NCBI GenBank assembly: GCA_016929095.1
Contig: JAFGJM010000047.1
Span: 1 to 35,938 of the forward strand
Length of the DNA: 35,938 nucleotides
Source of the DNA: Anaerolineales bacterium
GTDB lineage: Bacteria > Chloroflexota > Anaerolineae > Anaerolineales > UBA4823
Direction: 5' to 3'
A program made the translations under genes and the position numbers. The number at the start of each line of letters is the position of its first letter. The stretch's first letter is position 1. The notes beneath the pieces were generated by a model. The model was given only the letters and a program-made list of their open reading frames with translations, was not told the origin of the DNA and did no database searches. Shown here one piece after another: positions 6,550 to 16,255 of the stretch.

Positions 6550-8961
6550 ATGAAACCCGGTTATTTTGGTTTGCTTGTATTGTTGGCAATTGGTTTGTTT
6601 ACCCCCCAATACACTATGGCAACAGAAATCCGACCAGCGGGAAATACTATCGAGAATACCTCAGATACGATCCATCCTGCCCTGGAACTTTACGGGTATC
6701 TAAAAGGAGAAATGAAAACTGTTGCAGTTTCAGGAAATTATGCGTTTATCAATATCGATGAGCGCCTGGTCGTGATGGATATCAGCGATAAAAGCCACCC
6801 TCATCCGGTCGCACAAACCGAACGTTTCACTGGTATGGCAGAAGACATTTTCATTATGGGTAATTATGCATATGCTGCTGCCGGTTATACCGGAATGTAC
6901 ATTTTTAATATCTCTAATCCACTTTCCCCTGCAAAAATGAGTTTCTTCCCTGCCCCAGATAACAGTTGGAATGCAAAAAAACTCACGGTCATTTCAACCG
7001 GTGGAAAGGACTATGCGTTTGTAGCCGCCGGCAACTATGGAATGCGTGTCATCGAGGTAACCGATCCATATGCACCGGTGGAGATTGGTTCCTATAAACT
7101 TACCGGTAGTGCTTATGATGTCACTGTTGCTGGGAACCATGCCTATGTCGCTTATAGTTTCAATGGGTTGCACATTTTGGATATCACGACCCCCGCTACG
7201 CCGACCTGGGTAGGCACCTATACAGCCACGAATTATTATATTTTAGGCATTATTGTAGATGGAAATTACGCCTATACCGCTGGTTATGACAATAGCATGG
7301 ATTGGACTTTACGAGTGGTGAACATCAGCAACCCTGCTTCACCTTCCGAAACCGGCACAACCACCAGTTCCGACCTGGAAATTTTCGATATGGCTAAATC
7401 AGGCAATACCATTTACCTGGCTCAATATTATTTAACCAGTGGCGCTTATATGAGCACGGTCAATGTTGCTTCACCATCCAGTCCCAGTTACTCCTATAGT
7501 TATTGGATAAGAGGCGGTGAGGCGCACCGATTGGCGTTAGGATTACCTTATGTCTATGTGAGCGGGGCAATGAACTTCAATGTCATCAACACTTCTGCCA
7601 CACCATATACGCTGCATGGCGTTTATGGTACGCCAATGGAGGCACATGCAGTAGCTGTGGCCGCCAATACCGTATATATCGGCAACGGGTGGCAGGGGTT
7701 GATCTCTGTTGACGTAACCGACCGATCCAACCCTTATCAAATAGGATACGCTCAGGTATCAGGCTATCCAAAATCTATAGATATCTCAAAAAATTATGCC
7801 TATGTGGGTGATGATTACGGATTTTTTATTTACGACATTTCAGATCCAACTGATATGGTACAAACAGGAAACCGCGGGGGTGGAATCCGTGAGGTTGAGG
7901 TACGAGGACGGTACCTGTATGCAGCAACCGAATACGCCCTGGCAATTTCAGACATTTATACACCAACCAGCCCGGCATGGATTGGCTACTGGGGTGGCGC
8001 CACCGCTTGGAACAGCGGGGTGGCGCTTCACGAAAATTATGCTTACTTGGCAGATTCTGTCGCCGGAATGAAAGTCATCGATATTACCGATCCATATTCG
8101 CCTGTCCCAAGCGGGTCACTTACACCAGAAGGGTCTATTTACTTCACCGATGTCGCCGTCGATTATCCCTATGCCTACTTCACCGACTGGTATGCCCATC
8201 TTCTGCGCATTGTACAGGTTTCCGATCCGGCTCACCCGGTACAAACTGGAACTTACCCTCTGGTGAGCGATCCGAGCACCGTGGTGGCTAACCGTAACCG
8301 ATTCTTGGGGGCAGATAAACGCTTCGCCTTTACTGCCGAAAAAAATTATGGCCTTTATCTTCTGGATGTCAGTAATGTTTATTCGCCCACTTTAATGGCT
8401 CACACGACCACGCGCAATCAGGCCTGGAATATGGCTGTCCAGGGAAATTATGTATATGTCGCCGATCTGAATGCAGGGCTTTCTATCTATCGCATCAGCC
8501 GGGATGTAGTCACGGGTACCATTCCAACAACCGGCGGCGCTTTGACATCCCATGATCTTGATACCCAAATCACTGTTCCTAACGGGACCTTTACCGATAC
8601 GGTTGAAATCACATATCGCCAACTTTGGACAGACGAAAATACCGGCGAGCGTGAAGGTCTCGGTCAAACTTTTGAGATATCTGCCGTTTATACATCCAAT
8701 GACCAGCCAGCTCAAATGCAACCCGGCAAATCGATTTCGATTGCCATCGCTTATGCCAGTACTGGTCCGATCATTGAAAATACACTGGAGTTATACGGAT
8801 GGAATTCATCCACGCAAAAATGGGATAATACGGGTGTGGCGAGTAGCAATGTGAATACATCCGGAAATATTGTGAACGCTCAAATAAACCAGTTATCATT
8901 ATTTGCAGTTTTAGGAGATACAAATAGAGGATATTTACCCATTATTTTAAAAAATGACTAG
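6550..8961 (+). CDS. Secreted LVIVD-repeat beta-propeller protein
   Basis: About 803 residues. A signal peptide (KPGYFGLLVLLAIGL, ending near TMA) is followed by about 14 repeats of roughly 40-45 residues. Each has a core like GNYAYVA..GL-x-ilDIt-P-xxP-xxG, typical of LVIVD repeats, which form beta-propellers. Fourteen repeats would fit two seven-bladed propellers (inference). After about residue 655 comes a beta-rich domain (ITVPNGTFTDTVEI), and the protein ends in GYLPIILKND, like the YLPLxxR-type tails of many Chloroflexota exported proteins. AAAGGA at 6538-6543 lies six bases before the ATG at 6550, so this start is preferred to the ATG at 6544. A promoter is at 6461-6489. The likely role is at the cell surface or outside; no enzyme motif is seen. 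Confidence 0.85.
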   Translation: MKPGYFGLLVLLAIGLFTPQYTMATEIRPAGNTIENTSDTIHPALELYGYLKGEMKTVAVSGNYAFINIDERLVVMDISDKSHPHPVAQTERFTGMAEDIFIMGNYAYAAAGYTGMYIFNISNPLSPAKMSFFPAPDNSWNAKKLTVISTGGKDYAFVAAGNYGMRVIEVTDPYAPVEIGSYKLTGSAYDVTVAGNHAYVAYSFNGLHILDITTPATPTWVGTYTATNYYILGIIVDGNYAYTAGYDNSMDWTLRVVNISNPASPSETGTTTSSDLEIFDMAKSGNTIYLAQYYLTSGAYMSTVNVASPSSPSYSYSYWIRGGEAHRLALGLPYVYVSGAMNFNVINTSATPYTLHGVYGTPMEAHAVAVAANTVYIGNGWQGLISVDVTDRSNPYQIGYAQVSGYPKSIDISKNYAYVGDDYGFFIYDISDPTDMVQTGNRGGGIREVEVRGRYLYAATEYALAISDIYTPTSPAWIGYWGGATAWNSGVALHENYAYLADSVAGMKVIDITDPYSPVPSGSLTPEGSIYFTDVAVDYPYAYFTDWYAHLLRIVQVSDPAHPVQTGTYPLVSDPSTVVANRNRFLGADKRFAFTAEKNYGLYLLDVSNVYSPTLMAHTTTRNQAWNMAVQGNYVYVADLNAGLSIYRISRDVVTGTIPTTGGALTSHDLDTQITVPNGTFTDTVEITYRQLWTDENTGEREGLGQTFEISAVYTSNDQPAQMQPGKSISIAIAYASTGPIIENTLELYGWNSSTQKWDNTGVASSNVNTSGNIVNAQINQLSLFAVLGDTNRGYLPIILKND

Positions 8962-9246
8962 CCGGCTGCCATAGTAGTCTTCTTTGATTGCGAGCAGCTA
9001 CACAACACGCACACTTCATTACCACCGAAAAAATATGTTTCGAATATCATTTTAAGCCGGGAACAAACAATTCAAGATTAAGATCAGGGGGAAAATTATT
9101 CAATTAAAAGAAGCTTTCTTAATTTGCAGATTTTTCTGTGAATAAAGCAAATGTGATCCAAAGTTACATCGAAACACGCACTATCAGGTGATCGGAAAAA
9201 CGATTAAAATAAATTTCCAATCCATATTAAACTGGGAACAACATCC

Positions 9247-10017
9247 ATGACAACATACATATCAATGGAGCATCTTCAAGATATCTTGTCTTTTCCATTC
9301 CGCGACCCGCAATGGAAACGGAAACTGGGTATTGCTGCCCTTTTGTACCTTGCTATCTATACGATAATCCTGGCGCCTGTGCATTTTTTCATTATGGGAT
9401 ATTTCTATCGCATAATGAAACATATCATCGTCGATAAAGGCGAGCCCTATCTCCCGGAGTGGGATAATTGGGGGAAATTATTTATCGATGGTTTACGTCT
9501 CACTATACCCGGGATGTTCTTCAGTCTTCCCGGATTATTGTTGTTGTTTCTTTCCCAGGGAGGAATGATTTTATCGATGCTGCCCATCATGCTTTCCGGG
9601 ATGGATCATTCATTTGTTGATCCAGTCGAACCAATTCTGCCATTAGTTCCACTATTCGGATTACTTTTCTTCATATTATTCTTCGGATTGGGAATAATCT
9701 TATCCCTGGCACTCACCTTTCTTGGATCGCCGGCAATTTGCCATGTAGTTGCTACCGATCAGGTTATTGGCGCATTCAGAATCAACGAATGGTGGCCAAT
9801 TTTCCATGCCAACTTTTCCGGGTTTGTCCTTGCGCAATTGGTACTGTATTCCATAACCACAATAATGACATTTGCTACGCAGTTCCTGTCGATGACGATC
9901 ATCCTGATTATTTTCATCCCCCTTATTTGGGCATGTGTTGGATTGATGATCGCCATGACATACTATGTACTATTGGCCCAAGCTTATGCAACAGGGAGAA
10001 AATCGCAACATCTTTAG
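9247..10017 (+). CDS. DUF4013 family membrane protein
   Basis: A 256-residue integral membrane protein. The signature GYFYRIMKHI followed by GEPYLPEWDNWGKLFIDGL (about residues 51-83) identifies DUF4013, a family of unknown function in archaea and Chloroflexota. Strongly hydrophobic segments lie at about 28-50, 85-105, 130-160, 190-212 and 216-245, so it probably crosses the membrane five or six times. The first residues are helical and charged. It follows a 285-base gap holding no gene. No strong ribosome binding site is visible; a second ATG at 9265 is a possible alternative start. Confidence 0.85.
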   Translation: MTTYISMEHLQDILSFPFRDPQWKRKLGIAALLYLAIYTIILAPVHFFIMGYFYRIMKHIIVDKGEPYLPEWDNWGKLFIDGLRLTIPGMFFSLPGLLLLFLSQGGMILSMLPIMLSGMDHSFVDPVEPILPLVPLFGLLFFILFFGLGIILSLALTFLGSPAICHVVATDQVIGAFRINEWWPIFHANFSGFVLAQLVLYSITTIMTFATQFLSMTIILIIFIPLIWACVGLMIAMTYYVLLAQAYATGRKSQHL

Positions 10018-10076
10018 GATAATCAGGATTTAGGTATAATTAATAAAACGAAGTTGTATGGTTTGAGAATAATCCG

Positions 10077-10994
10077 ATGTCGGATCAAACGGTTCCAATT
10101 TCCTTTCTCCGTCAAACCCTCATGGATGAAATCAACAGCGCCTTTGGGCTGCCCAAAGAGGGGCTGATTCGCCGCATCATAAATCCATTGTATTGGCTGC
10201 CAGCGGACCGCTTTGCTCAATTGGGGGTGAAATTCGACCAGATGGTAGCCGAACTGGGTTTCTGTGAAGCGGCACGGTGGGTTTTACCACGTTTTGTTCA
10301 GGATACATTTGTCGCTGGCGAAGATCAAATCCCTGCGCAAGGTCCATTACTGATCACCTCCAATCATCCGGGAACGGTGGATACATTAGCGATCAGCGCC
10401 AATTTACACCGCGATGATATAAAAATTATTGCCACAGGGATTCCATTTATCGATCACTTGCCTTTCACCCGCCAACACATCATCTTCGTCACCCGAAACA
10501 TTCAAGAACGAATGCTCGCCATCCGCGCTTCAATTCGCCATCTCCAAGAGGGGGGTACTCTGCTCATTTTCCCCAGCGGCGGGCTGGATCCCGATCCGGC
10601 AGTTCTCCCCGGTGCAGAGGAAGCGCTTGCCAGTTGGTCTCCCAGTCTGGAGATTATTTTAAAAAAAGTGCCACAAACGAAAATCTTATTAACGATCGTC
10701 AGCGGGGTTCTCTCGCAAACAATCTTACAAAATCCACTGATCAGGTTGCGAAAGGGTTTTCGTGAACGTCAAAAGCTGGCTGAATTTCTGCAAGTCATCC
10801 AGCAATTAATTTCATACAATAACTTTAATCTGAAACCAAAGATTTCTTTTAGAATGCTACCCTCCCCCAATGATCTTCAAGCCGCGAATTGGTCGAGGAG
10901 TTATTTACAATCCATCATCGCAAAATCGCAGCAATTACTTCAAACTCATTTAAATACCCCTCTCTCCCCCAATTCACGAAAACAAGATTTCTAA
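10077..10994 (+). CDS. PlsC-like 1-acylglycerol-3-phosphate acyltransferase family protein
   Basis: A 305-residue protein with the glycerolipid acyltransferase fold, which moves acyl groups onto lysophospholipid-type acceptors at the inner face of the membrane. The catalytic HX4D motif is NHPGTVD, with His97 and Asp102. The substrate-binding block is at 138-145 (VTRNIQER) and block III is LIFPSGG (163-169), where Ser replaces the more common Glu. No clear membrane segment is seen. A TATAAT box at 10035-10040 lies 37 bases upstream, but no good -35 box was found. The gene converges on the YjbQ gene across 104 bases. Confidence 0.82.
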   Translation: MSDQTVPISFLRQTLMDEINSAFGLPKEGLIRRIINPLYWLPADRFAQLGVKFDQMVAELGFCEAARWVLPRFVQDTFVAGEDQIPAQGPLLITSNHPGTVDTLAISANLHRDDIKIIATGIPFIDHLPFTRQHIIFVTRNIQERMLAIRASIRHLQEGGTLLIFPSGGLDPDPAVLPGAEEALASWSPSLEIILKKVPQTKILLTIVSGVLSQTILQNPLIRLRKGFRERQKLAEFLQVIQQLISYNNFNLKPKISFRMLPSPNDLQAANWSRSYLQSIIAKSQQLLQTHLNTPLSPNSRKQDF

Positions 10995-11098
10995 TCGTTT
11001 ATACCCCATACCCAAAACTGCATGATAAGGGATTGTTCACCTATTACGGGAAATCTGACAATAAAACGCCTGACACCAGATCAGATGAACACATCCCT

Positions 11099-11518
11099 TC
11101 ACTCCCCAATAATCTTCACCAACACCCGTTTTCTGCGATAGCCGTCAAACTCCCCGTAGAAAATTTGCTCCCAGGGTCCAAAATCCAATTTACCCTTGGT
11201 AACCGCCACCACAACTTCCCTCCCCATCACCTGACGTTTCATATGCGCGTCGGCGTTATCCTCTCCGGTACGATTGTGTTCATATTGATTAATCGGTTCA
11301 TGTGGCGCTAATTTCTCCAACCAACGGTCATAATCCTGATGCAACCCGCTTTCGTCGTCATTGATGAATACAGAAGCAGTAATGTGCATGGCGTTTACTA
11401 ATACGAATCCCTCTTTTATACCGCTTTCTAAAATACAAGCCGTAATCTGAGGGGTAATATTGATAAAAGCCCGCCGGGAAGGAATATCAAACCATAATTC
11501 TTTGCGATAAGATTTCAT
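11099..11518 (-). CDS. yjbQ: YjbQ/UPF0047 family protein (secondary thiamine-phosphate synthase)
   Basis: A 139-residue protein matching YjbQ throughout: the [19 protein letters not shown] segment (about 38-56) with its conserved His, [13 protein letters not shown] (about 88-100), and [13 protein letters not shown] (about 114-126). E. coli YjbQ has weak thiamine-phosphate synthase activity, though its true role is uncertain. It is the last gene of the minus-strand molybdenum hydroxylase operon, 23 bases after the YqeC-MocA fusion. AAAGGA precedes the ATG by ten bases. Any functional link to molybdenum enzymes is only by position. Confidence 0.9.
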   Translation of the reverse strand: MKSYRKELWFDIPSRRAFINITPQITACILESGIKEGFVLVNAMHITASVFINDDESGLHQDYDRWLEKLAPHEPINQYEHNRTGEDNADAHMKRQVMGREVVVAVTKGKLDFGPWEQIFYGEFDGYRRKRVLVKIIGE

Positions 11519-11541
11519 TGAAAACCAGTCCTTTCCTACAT

Positions 11542-12957
11542 CTATTCATCAAGCAGCTGCTGGAAGTCATCCGGGGTATCAATGTCCAGGGTCAAATTTA
11601 CATCATGCCAGGGTACCCATGCTGGCGGGTAACGGGAAAATAGATCCCTGCCGCCTTTATCTCCGGTTATGTTCTTAAATTCAGGAAACACTGACCGGTC
11701 GAACAACACCGGGTTGGCGCGCTGCCCTGCCACTTGAGGCGCCACTATAGGTGACAATGTAGATGCGTGTAATTCTACCAAAGCACGCACCAAATTTACA
11801 GTCACCCGCGGCTGATCTGCCAATAAAAAAACACCTGCGCCGGTATTTTCAGGCAGTGCCGATAAACCCGTTTTTACCGATGTGCTTTGACCTTCCTCCC
11901 AATGGGGATTATGAACAATCTGCACCGGCATTTCTCGCAATGCATCTCGAATAGGCTCATCCACGGCGCCGGTAACCACCACGACAGGCGATAAACCAGC
12001 ACCCAAAGCCGTCTCTACCACCCGCTTTATCAACGGCTGACCTTGCCAAACAAGCAATTGTTTGGGTTCACCATAGCGTTGCGATGCACCCCCGGCTAAT
12101 ATAATCCCAGCTACGCATTCATGGATACAAATCACGCCTTCATTCACCTCTGTTTGAGAAAGTACATCTTCCGGAATCGATTCGATTTCATCTCCCATGA
12201 CATTTCTCGCTAAAGTTTGACCATAAGAACCGATCACAACAGCATGATAATCGTTTAGAAGATCTGGCGCTATGCCAAGCGCAATGGACACCAATTCATC
12301 TGTTTCTGAATGGCTGAATAAAACAATTCGACGTGCAGATGGGGGAATATTTTTTAATCCCCCATGAGGATGCCGTAATACTCGCAATAACGCCTGAGAA
12401 GTGATAATTTCCCCCAGCGCTAGTCCTGATAAATCAGAAAAAACCTCAGGTCTGTGTACCCATTCTTTGGATAATGGTTTTCCTAAACCGGAAAGTGCGG
12501 CAAGTACCACCACGGTATCACAAAATTCGGGGATGACAGGTTCATACGCCGCCGGCGCTTTAAGCGGCAGCATTTTCGCGCCATCCGCCTCGATGAGCAA
12601 TGGGATATCATGAATATTTGCCAGGGTCAACATATCGTGGGGAGGTATACCATTTAACCGGGTGATTTTGCCTTCCCTTCCTTCCACCGGTGCTCCGGTC
12701 ACTAAAACCAAACCGGGCGGAAAGCCTGTTTTTAACTCTTGTAATTTATTCCTGGATTCGACAATGATGTGATGATCGGCTAGTTTCGCTTGAAACAAAC
12801 CCATGCGCGTGGTTGTAGAAATGAATACCGAAGACGGCCCGCGGTCAGCCTCGATCAACTGCCGCGCTAATAAAAAAATCCCGCTGGTCTTTCCCCCGGC
12901 GCCAACGAATGCCACCCTTGGTGAAGTATTTAATCGCAAAGCTGTTGATAATTTCAT
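11542..12957 (-). CDS. YqeC-MocA fusion, selenium/molybdenum cofactor maturation
   Basis: A 471-residue two-domain protein. Residues 1 to about 265 match YqeC, a P-loop protein found with selenium-dependent molybdenum hydroxylases: VGAGGKTSG (about 18-26) is the Walker A-type loop, and FISTTTRMG follows. Residues from about 278 match MocA-type nucleotidyltransferases, which attach CMP to the molybdenum cofactor: the signature [16 protein letters not shown] is followed by the metal-binding ADQPR. The two are usually separate genes. It lies 24 bases after yqeB and 23 bases before yjbQ on the same strand. No good ribosome binding site precedes the ATG at 12957, so coupling to yqeB translation is possible. 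Confidence 0.87.
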   Translation of the reverse strand: MKLSTALRLNTSPRVAFVGAGGKTSGIFLLARQLIEADRGPSSVFISTTTRMGLFQAKLADHHIIVESRNKLQELKTGFPPGLVLVTGAPVEGREGKITRLNGIPPHDMLTLANIHDIPLLIEADGAKMLPLKAPAAYEPVIPEFCDTVVVLAALSGLGKPLSKEWVHRPEVFSDLSGLALGEIITSQALLRVLRHPHGGLKNIPPSARRIVLFSHSETDELVSIALGIAPDLLNDYHAVVIGSYGQTLARNVMGDEIESIPEDVLSQTEVNEGVICIHECVAGIILAGGASQRYGEPKQLLVWQGQPLIKRVVETALGAGLSPVVVVTGAVDEPIRDALREMPVQIVHNPHWEEGQSTSVKTGLSALPENTGAGVFLLADQPRVTVNLVRALVELHASTLSPIVAPQVAGQRANPVLFDRSVFPEFKNITGDKGGRDLFSRYPPAWVPWHDVNLTLDIDTPDDFQQLLDE

Positions 12958-12981
12958 GAACAGAAATTTATCATATATTGA

Positions 12982-13794
12982 TTATTTCCATAAATGTGGT
13001 CGTAATTCTGCCTTCGTTAAGATCGCTTCCAACACCCCTCCGCCAATTGCCAGGGCTCTGTCAGATACCAATGAACAAACACGAGCGTCATCATATGGGG
13101 CGATCTCAGCAATGATTTGACCTTTATGAACCTGCAGGCCTTCTAGTAATAAACCCCGCAGTAATCCGGCAAACGGTGATTCGATCGCTTGCCCGCCCAC
13201 ATTTGCTATTGTTTGCTGGGCTTCCACGCGGCTGCCAATTAACAAGTGAGTTTCAAGGATGCCATCGGCTGGCGCGGGCACCAAACACTCAACAGGGCAA
13301 TCGTATTCATCGTCCAGATTATCAGGTTCCAAATCAATATTACCCTGCCAATATACCCTGCCCAAACCATGCCCACAGCGAGTTTCAATCACGGCATGGC
13401 AGTTTTTATTAACCTCAAAGCCGCTTCCTAAACCAATGAGCAATGTCACCCGGCGTGTATCTAATTCGACATTTTTATTTAACATTCGAGCATCCACCAC
13501 GACTGTTGGATGGAGGTATTGAATCGCGTCGCCCTGAGAATCTACCATAACCGGAATAAGTCCCTTTGAAAAAACCTGCAGGACGCGAAATGAATCGGTA
13601 GGATCGTTCAGCTTTTTACCGGTGACTCCTTCAACGGTTATCTCCTTGCTATTAATCGCATCGGCAAAGGAAACCATCCGACGGAGGGCAAATGGCTTTT
13701 CGAGTTCAGAAATTGCTACACGAAAGCCCGCCCGGTGCAGACGTAATGCCACGCCGCTGCCTGTCTCACCACCACCACGAATGATCACAATCAT
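12982..13794 (-). CDS. yqeB: YqeB, EF2563-family selenium-dependent molybdenum hydroxylase system protein
   Basis: A 270-residue protein that begins MIVIIRGGGETGSGVALRLHRAGF, a Rossmann-like loop typical of the EF2563/YqeB family. This family is a genomic marker of molybdenum hydroxylases carrying a labile selenium, dependent on SelD (established by comparative genomics). A longer frame is open to 13863, but the ATG at 13794 gives the family N-terminus and shares one base with the stop of the upstream gene (TAATG), a classical coupled start. The conserved ALAIGGGVLEAIL segment is near the C-terminus. The biochemical step is not known. Confidence 0.9.
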   Translation of the reverse strand: MIVIIRGGGETGSGVALRLHRAGFRVAISELEKPFALRRMVSFADAINSKEITVEGVTGKKLNDPTDSFRVLQVFSKGLIPVMVDSQGDAIQYLHPTVVVDARMLNKNVELDTRRVTLLIGLGSGFEVNKNCHAVIETRCGHGLGRVYWQGNIDLEPDNLDDEYDCPVECLVPAPADGILETHLLIGSRVEAQQTIANVGGQAIESPFAGLLRGLLLEGLQVHKGQIIAEIAPYDDARVCSLVSDRALAIGGGVLEAILTKAELRPHLWK

Positions 13795-16028
13795 TATTTC
13801 ACCGGTAACTTTCCCAAGGCGCGCAATATTTTTTCTGGGGTTAACGGAAATTCGTGAAACCATATCCCTATGGCATCATGCACTGCGGCGATGATGGCAG
13901 GAGCGTATGGTAAAAATGGCATCTCTGCCATGCCGCGTGCCCCCCAAGGCCCGCGCGGATCGGGATATTCCAATATAAGGGATTGGACGTTTTCCGGGAC
14001 ATCCAACACCGTAGGAATCAGGTAGGTTGAAAGATGTTGGGTTTGAACATAACCTTCTTTTTGGATGAAATTTTCCAGGATGGTATACCCGGTCGCTTGA
14101 ACTACCGCCCCTTCGATTTGGCCCTTCACTTGTTGAGGATTTATGGCATATCCCACATCATCAGCAGAGATCACATCCAATACCCGCACATGCCCGGTTT
14201 CGGTATCTACAGCTACCCTCGCTACTTGAGCTACATATCCGTATGCAAAGTTTGGTTCACAAAATCCGGTCTCGGGATCAAAGGGGGTAGTACGTGGAGA
14301 TCTATATTTATAACTGGCGATTGCCGGTCTTTCCTCGGCTTTCCACATTTCTAAAGCTTCTTCACAGGCGCCCTTGATGGAATTGCCTGCCATAAATGTC
14401 AGTCGTGAGGCGCTGGTACTCCCAGAATTGTCTGTCACCGCAGTATCAGATACCACTAATTTCACTTTCTCAATCGGTACACCAATCGCTTTTGCTGCCA
14501 TCTGAGCAAAAACCGTGTGGGCGCCCTGCCCGACATCGGCGCCAGCGTGATAAACCACTACTTGATCGATATCTTCCTCGCCGTGGATTTCGACAGTCGC
14601 CCAGCAATGTTCCGGCGCTCCGTAAGAAAAGCCGATATTCTTGTAGGAGCAGGCAAAACCCTTCCCGGTCTTTATGGAATCTGAAGCGGGGCGCAGCGCT
14701 TCGCTCTTTTTGTCATACCCGGCTTTCCAACCCTGTTCTGTCTCCACCCACCCGCCTGCTTCAGCGCACGCCTTTACGACTTGTGGCATGCTAACTCCCG
14801 GCGGTAAGGGCGTCCCGACTGATAATATGGAGCCTTCCTTAAATATATTTCTCATACGCAATTCGAATGCGTCCATATTCAGTTTTTCTGCCAGGCGGTT
14901 CATTTGGGTTTCCGCAGCAAACGCTGCCTGTGGACCGCCGAATCCGCGAAAAGCGCCATTAGGGATATTATTCGTGTAAACGCCATAAGCATCCACTTTT
15001 ACATTCGGTACTTCATATACACCGCTGCATAATAAAGTGGCATTACCCAACACTTTCGGAGATGTATACACATAACCCCCGCCATCGGCAATCATCTCCA
15101 CTTCTACAGCGGTGATTTTTCCTTCTTTCGTTGCTCCCCACCGGGTACGGATTATAAATGGGTGACGTTTATGGTGCCCGATAATCGATTCTTCTCTACT
15201 CCAGATGATTTTTACCGGGCGATTAATGCCTTGTTCATGCATTTTTAAGGCTGCCAGAGCCAGCACGATTTGAACTGACATATCTTCTCGCCCGCCAAAA
15301 GCCCCGCCTATGGCAGGATAGATCACTCGAACCCGATCAAGCGGAAGATCAAGGGCATGTGCGATTTGTTCCTGATCTTCATGCGCCCATTGACCCGCGA
15401 CCTGAACAGTAACCCGACCTTCTTCATCGATATACCCTAATCCGGCTTCTGGCTCTAGGTACGCATGTTCCTGGCTGGGTGTGTGATACTCCCCTTCCAC
15501 GATCACGTCTGCCTGGGTAAAACCGGACTCGATATCCCCTTTGCGAATACGGTGATGGCAAAAAACATTCGAATCGCGCTCCGGATGAAGTAAGAGCGCA
15601 TCCGGCTTCATGGCAAGCTCCGGATCGGTGACAACCGGTAATTCCTCATATTCCACCACGATCAGGTCGCGTGCCCGGGATGCAATCGCTTCGGTCTCGG
15701 CAATCACCAGTGCTACCTGGTCGCCGATGAAACGCACCCGGTCGGCATAGGGTTTGTTTGATCCCGGTCCGCATAAAACCGGCTGGTCGAATACGCCCAA
15801 ACCATATTCGTTCACCGGTACATCTTTCGCTGTCAATACCGCGATTACGCCTGGGATCGCTTCAGCCTGACTTGTGTCTATCGAGCGAACGATCGCGTGA
15901 GGACGGTTGGCAAACAAAATTTTCATCATCGTTTGATTGGGCAAATTTATATCGCCGGGGAATAACGTTTTTCCGGTCACTTTCCCAATGGCATCCAGAC
16001 GTTTCACAGATTCTCCAGATTGAGACAT
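13794..16028 (-). CDS. Xanthine dehydrogenase-family molybdopterin-binding subunit
   Basis: A 744-residue catalytic subunit of the molybdenum hydroxylase family (xanthine dehydrogenase, purine or aldehyde oxidases). It has the N-terminal hammerhead domain (GKVTGKTLFPGDI), then the Mo-binding domain with GGAFGGRED (about 241-249), AFRGFGGPQ (about 359-367), VGQGAHT, and the C-terminal GARGMAE, whose Glu (about 702) is the catalytic base position. No 2Fe-2S or FAD domain is present, nor genes for them nearby. YqeB and YqeC next to it suggest a selenium-containing cofactor. The ATG at 16028 has GGGAG seven bases upstream; the longer frame to 16076 lacks this. First gene of a four-gene minus-strand operon. 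Confidence 0.9.
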   Translation of the reverse strand: MSQSGESVKRLDAIGKVTGKTLFPGDINLPNQTMMKILFANRPHAIVRSIDTSQAEAIPGVIAVLTAKDVPVNEYGLGVFDQPVLCGPGSNKPYADRVRFIGDQVALVIAETEAIASRARDLIVVEYEELPVVTDPELAMKPDALLLHPERDSNVFCHHRIRKGDIESGFTQADVIVEGEYHTPSQEHAYLEPEAGLGYIDEEGRVTVQVAGQWAHEDQEQIAHALDLPLDRVRVIYPAIGGAFGGREDMSVQIVLALAALKMHEQGINRPVKIIWSREESIIGHHKRHPFIIRTRWGATKEGKITAVEVEMIADGGGYVYTSPKVLGNATLLCSGVYEVPNVKVDAYGVYTNNIPNGAFRGFGGPQAAFAAETQMNRLAEKLNMDAFELRMRNIFKEGSILSVGTPLPPGVSMPQVVKACAEAGGWVETEQGWKAGYDKKSEALRPASDSIKTGKGFACSYKNIGFSYGAPEHCWATVEIHGEEDIDQVVVYHAGADVGQGAHTVFAQMAAKAIGVPIEKVKLVVSDTAVTDNSGSTSASRLTFMAGNSIKGACEEALEMWKAEERPAIASYKYRSPRTTPFDPETGFCEPNFAYGYVAQVARVAVDTETGHVRVLDVISADDVGYAINPQQVKGQIEGAVVQATGYTILENFIQKEGYVQTQHLSTYLIPTVLDVPENVQSLILEYPDPRGPWGARGMAEMPFLPYAPAIIAAVHDAIGIWFHEFPLTPEKILRALGKLPVK

Positions 16029-16100
16029 GCAAAAACTCCCATAAATAGACATATGATGTCGGATACCGAACTCCAATCTGATCGATACCCTGAATTTTCC

Positions 16101-16125
16101 AATGGTGAAAATTATACACCATTGA
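16101..16125 (-). promoter_or_regulatory. Perfect dyad around the -10 box of the molybdenum hydroxylase operon
   Basis: CAATGGTG (16101-16108) and CACCATTG (16118-16125) are exact inverted repeats spaced by nine bases. On the minus strand the spacer holds TATAAT (16117-16112), 83 bases before the operon start. No consensus -35 box lies at the proper distance. A regulator bound here would cover the -10 box. Confidence 0.55.
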
Positions 16126-16175
16126 TGCCTTTTAGAATTTCACCGACATTCAAATCAAATTAGTCGTTCCAGGAA

Positions 16176-16204
16176 TTGACGTATAATCAAAATTTATCTA
16201 TACT
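16176..16204 (+). promoter_or_regulatory. Sigma-70-type promoter for the DUF4177-like gene
   Basis: TTGACG at 16176-16181 and TATACT at 16199-16204 are 17 bases apart, 51 bases before the ATG at 16256. The same -10 hexamer and spacing occur at the promoter near 6470. Confidence 0.7.
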
Positions 16205-16255
16205 AATATGGATAATAATTCCGACTCACATATACCAAAATGAGGAAAATCAATC

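Noticed and set aside
8962..9246. Possible RNA gene or riboswitch before the DUF4013 gene
   Set aside because: I found no tRNA-like cloverleaf, no known riboswitch core and no strong hairpin with a T-run.
14034..16048. Several + strand open frames opposite the molybdenum hydroxylase subunit
   Set aside because: They are shadows of a clearly conserved enzyme and show no domain of their own.
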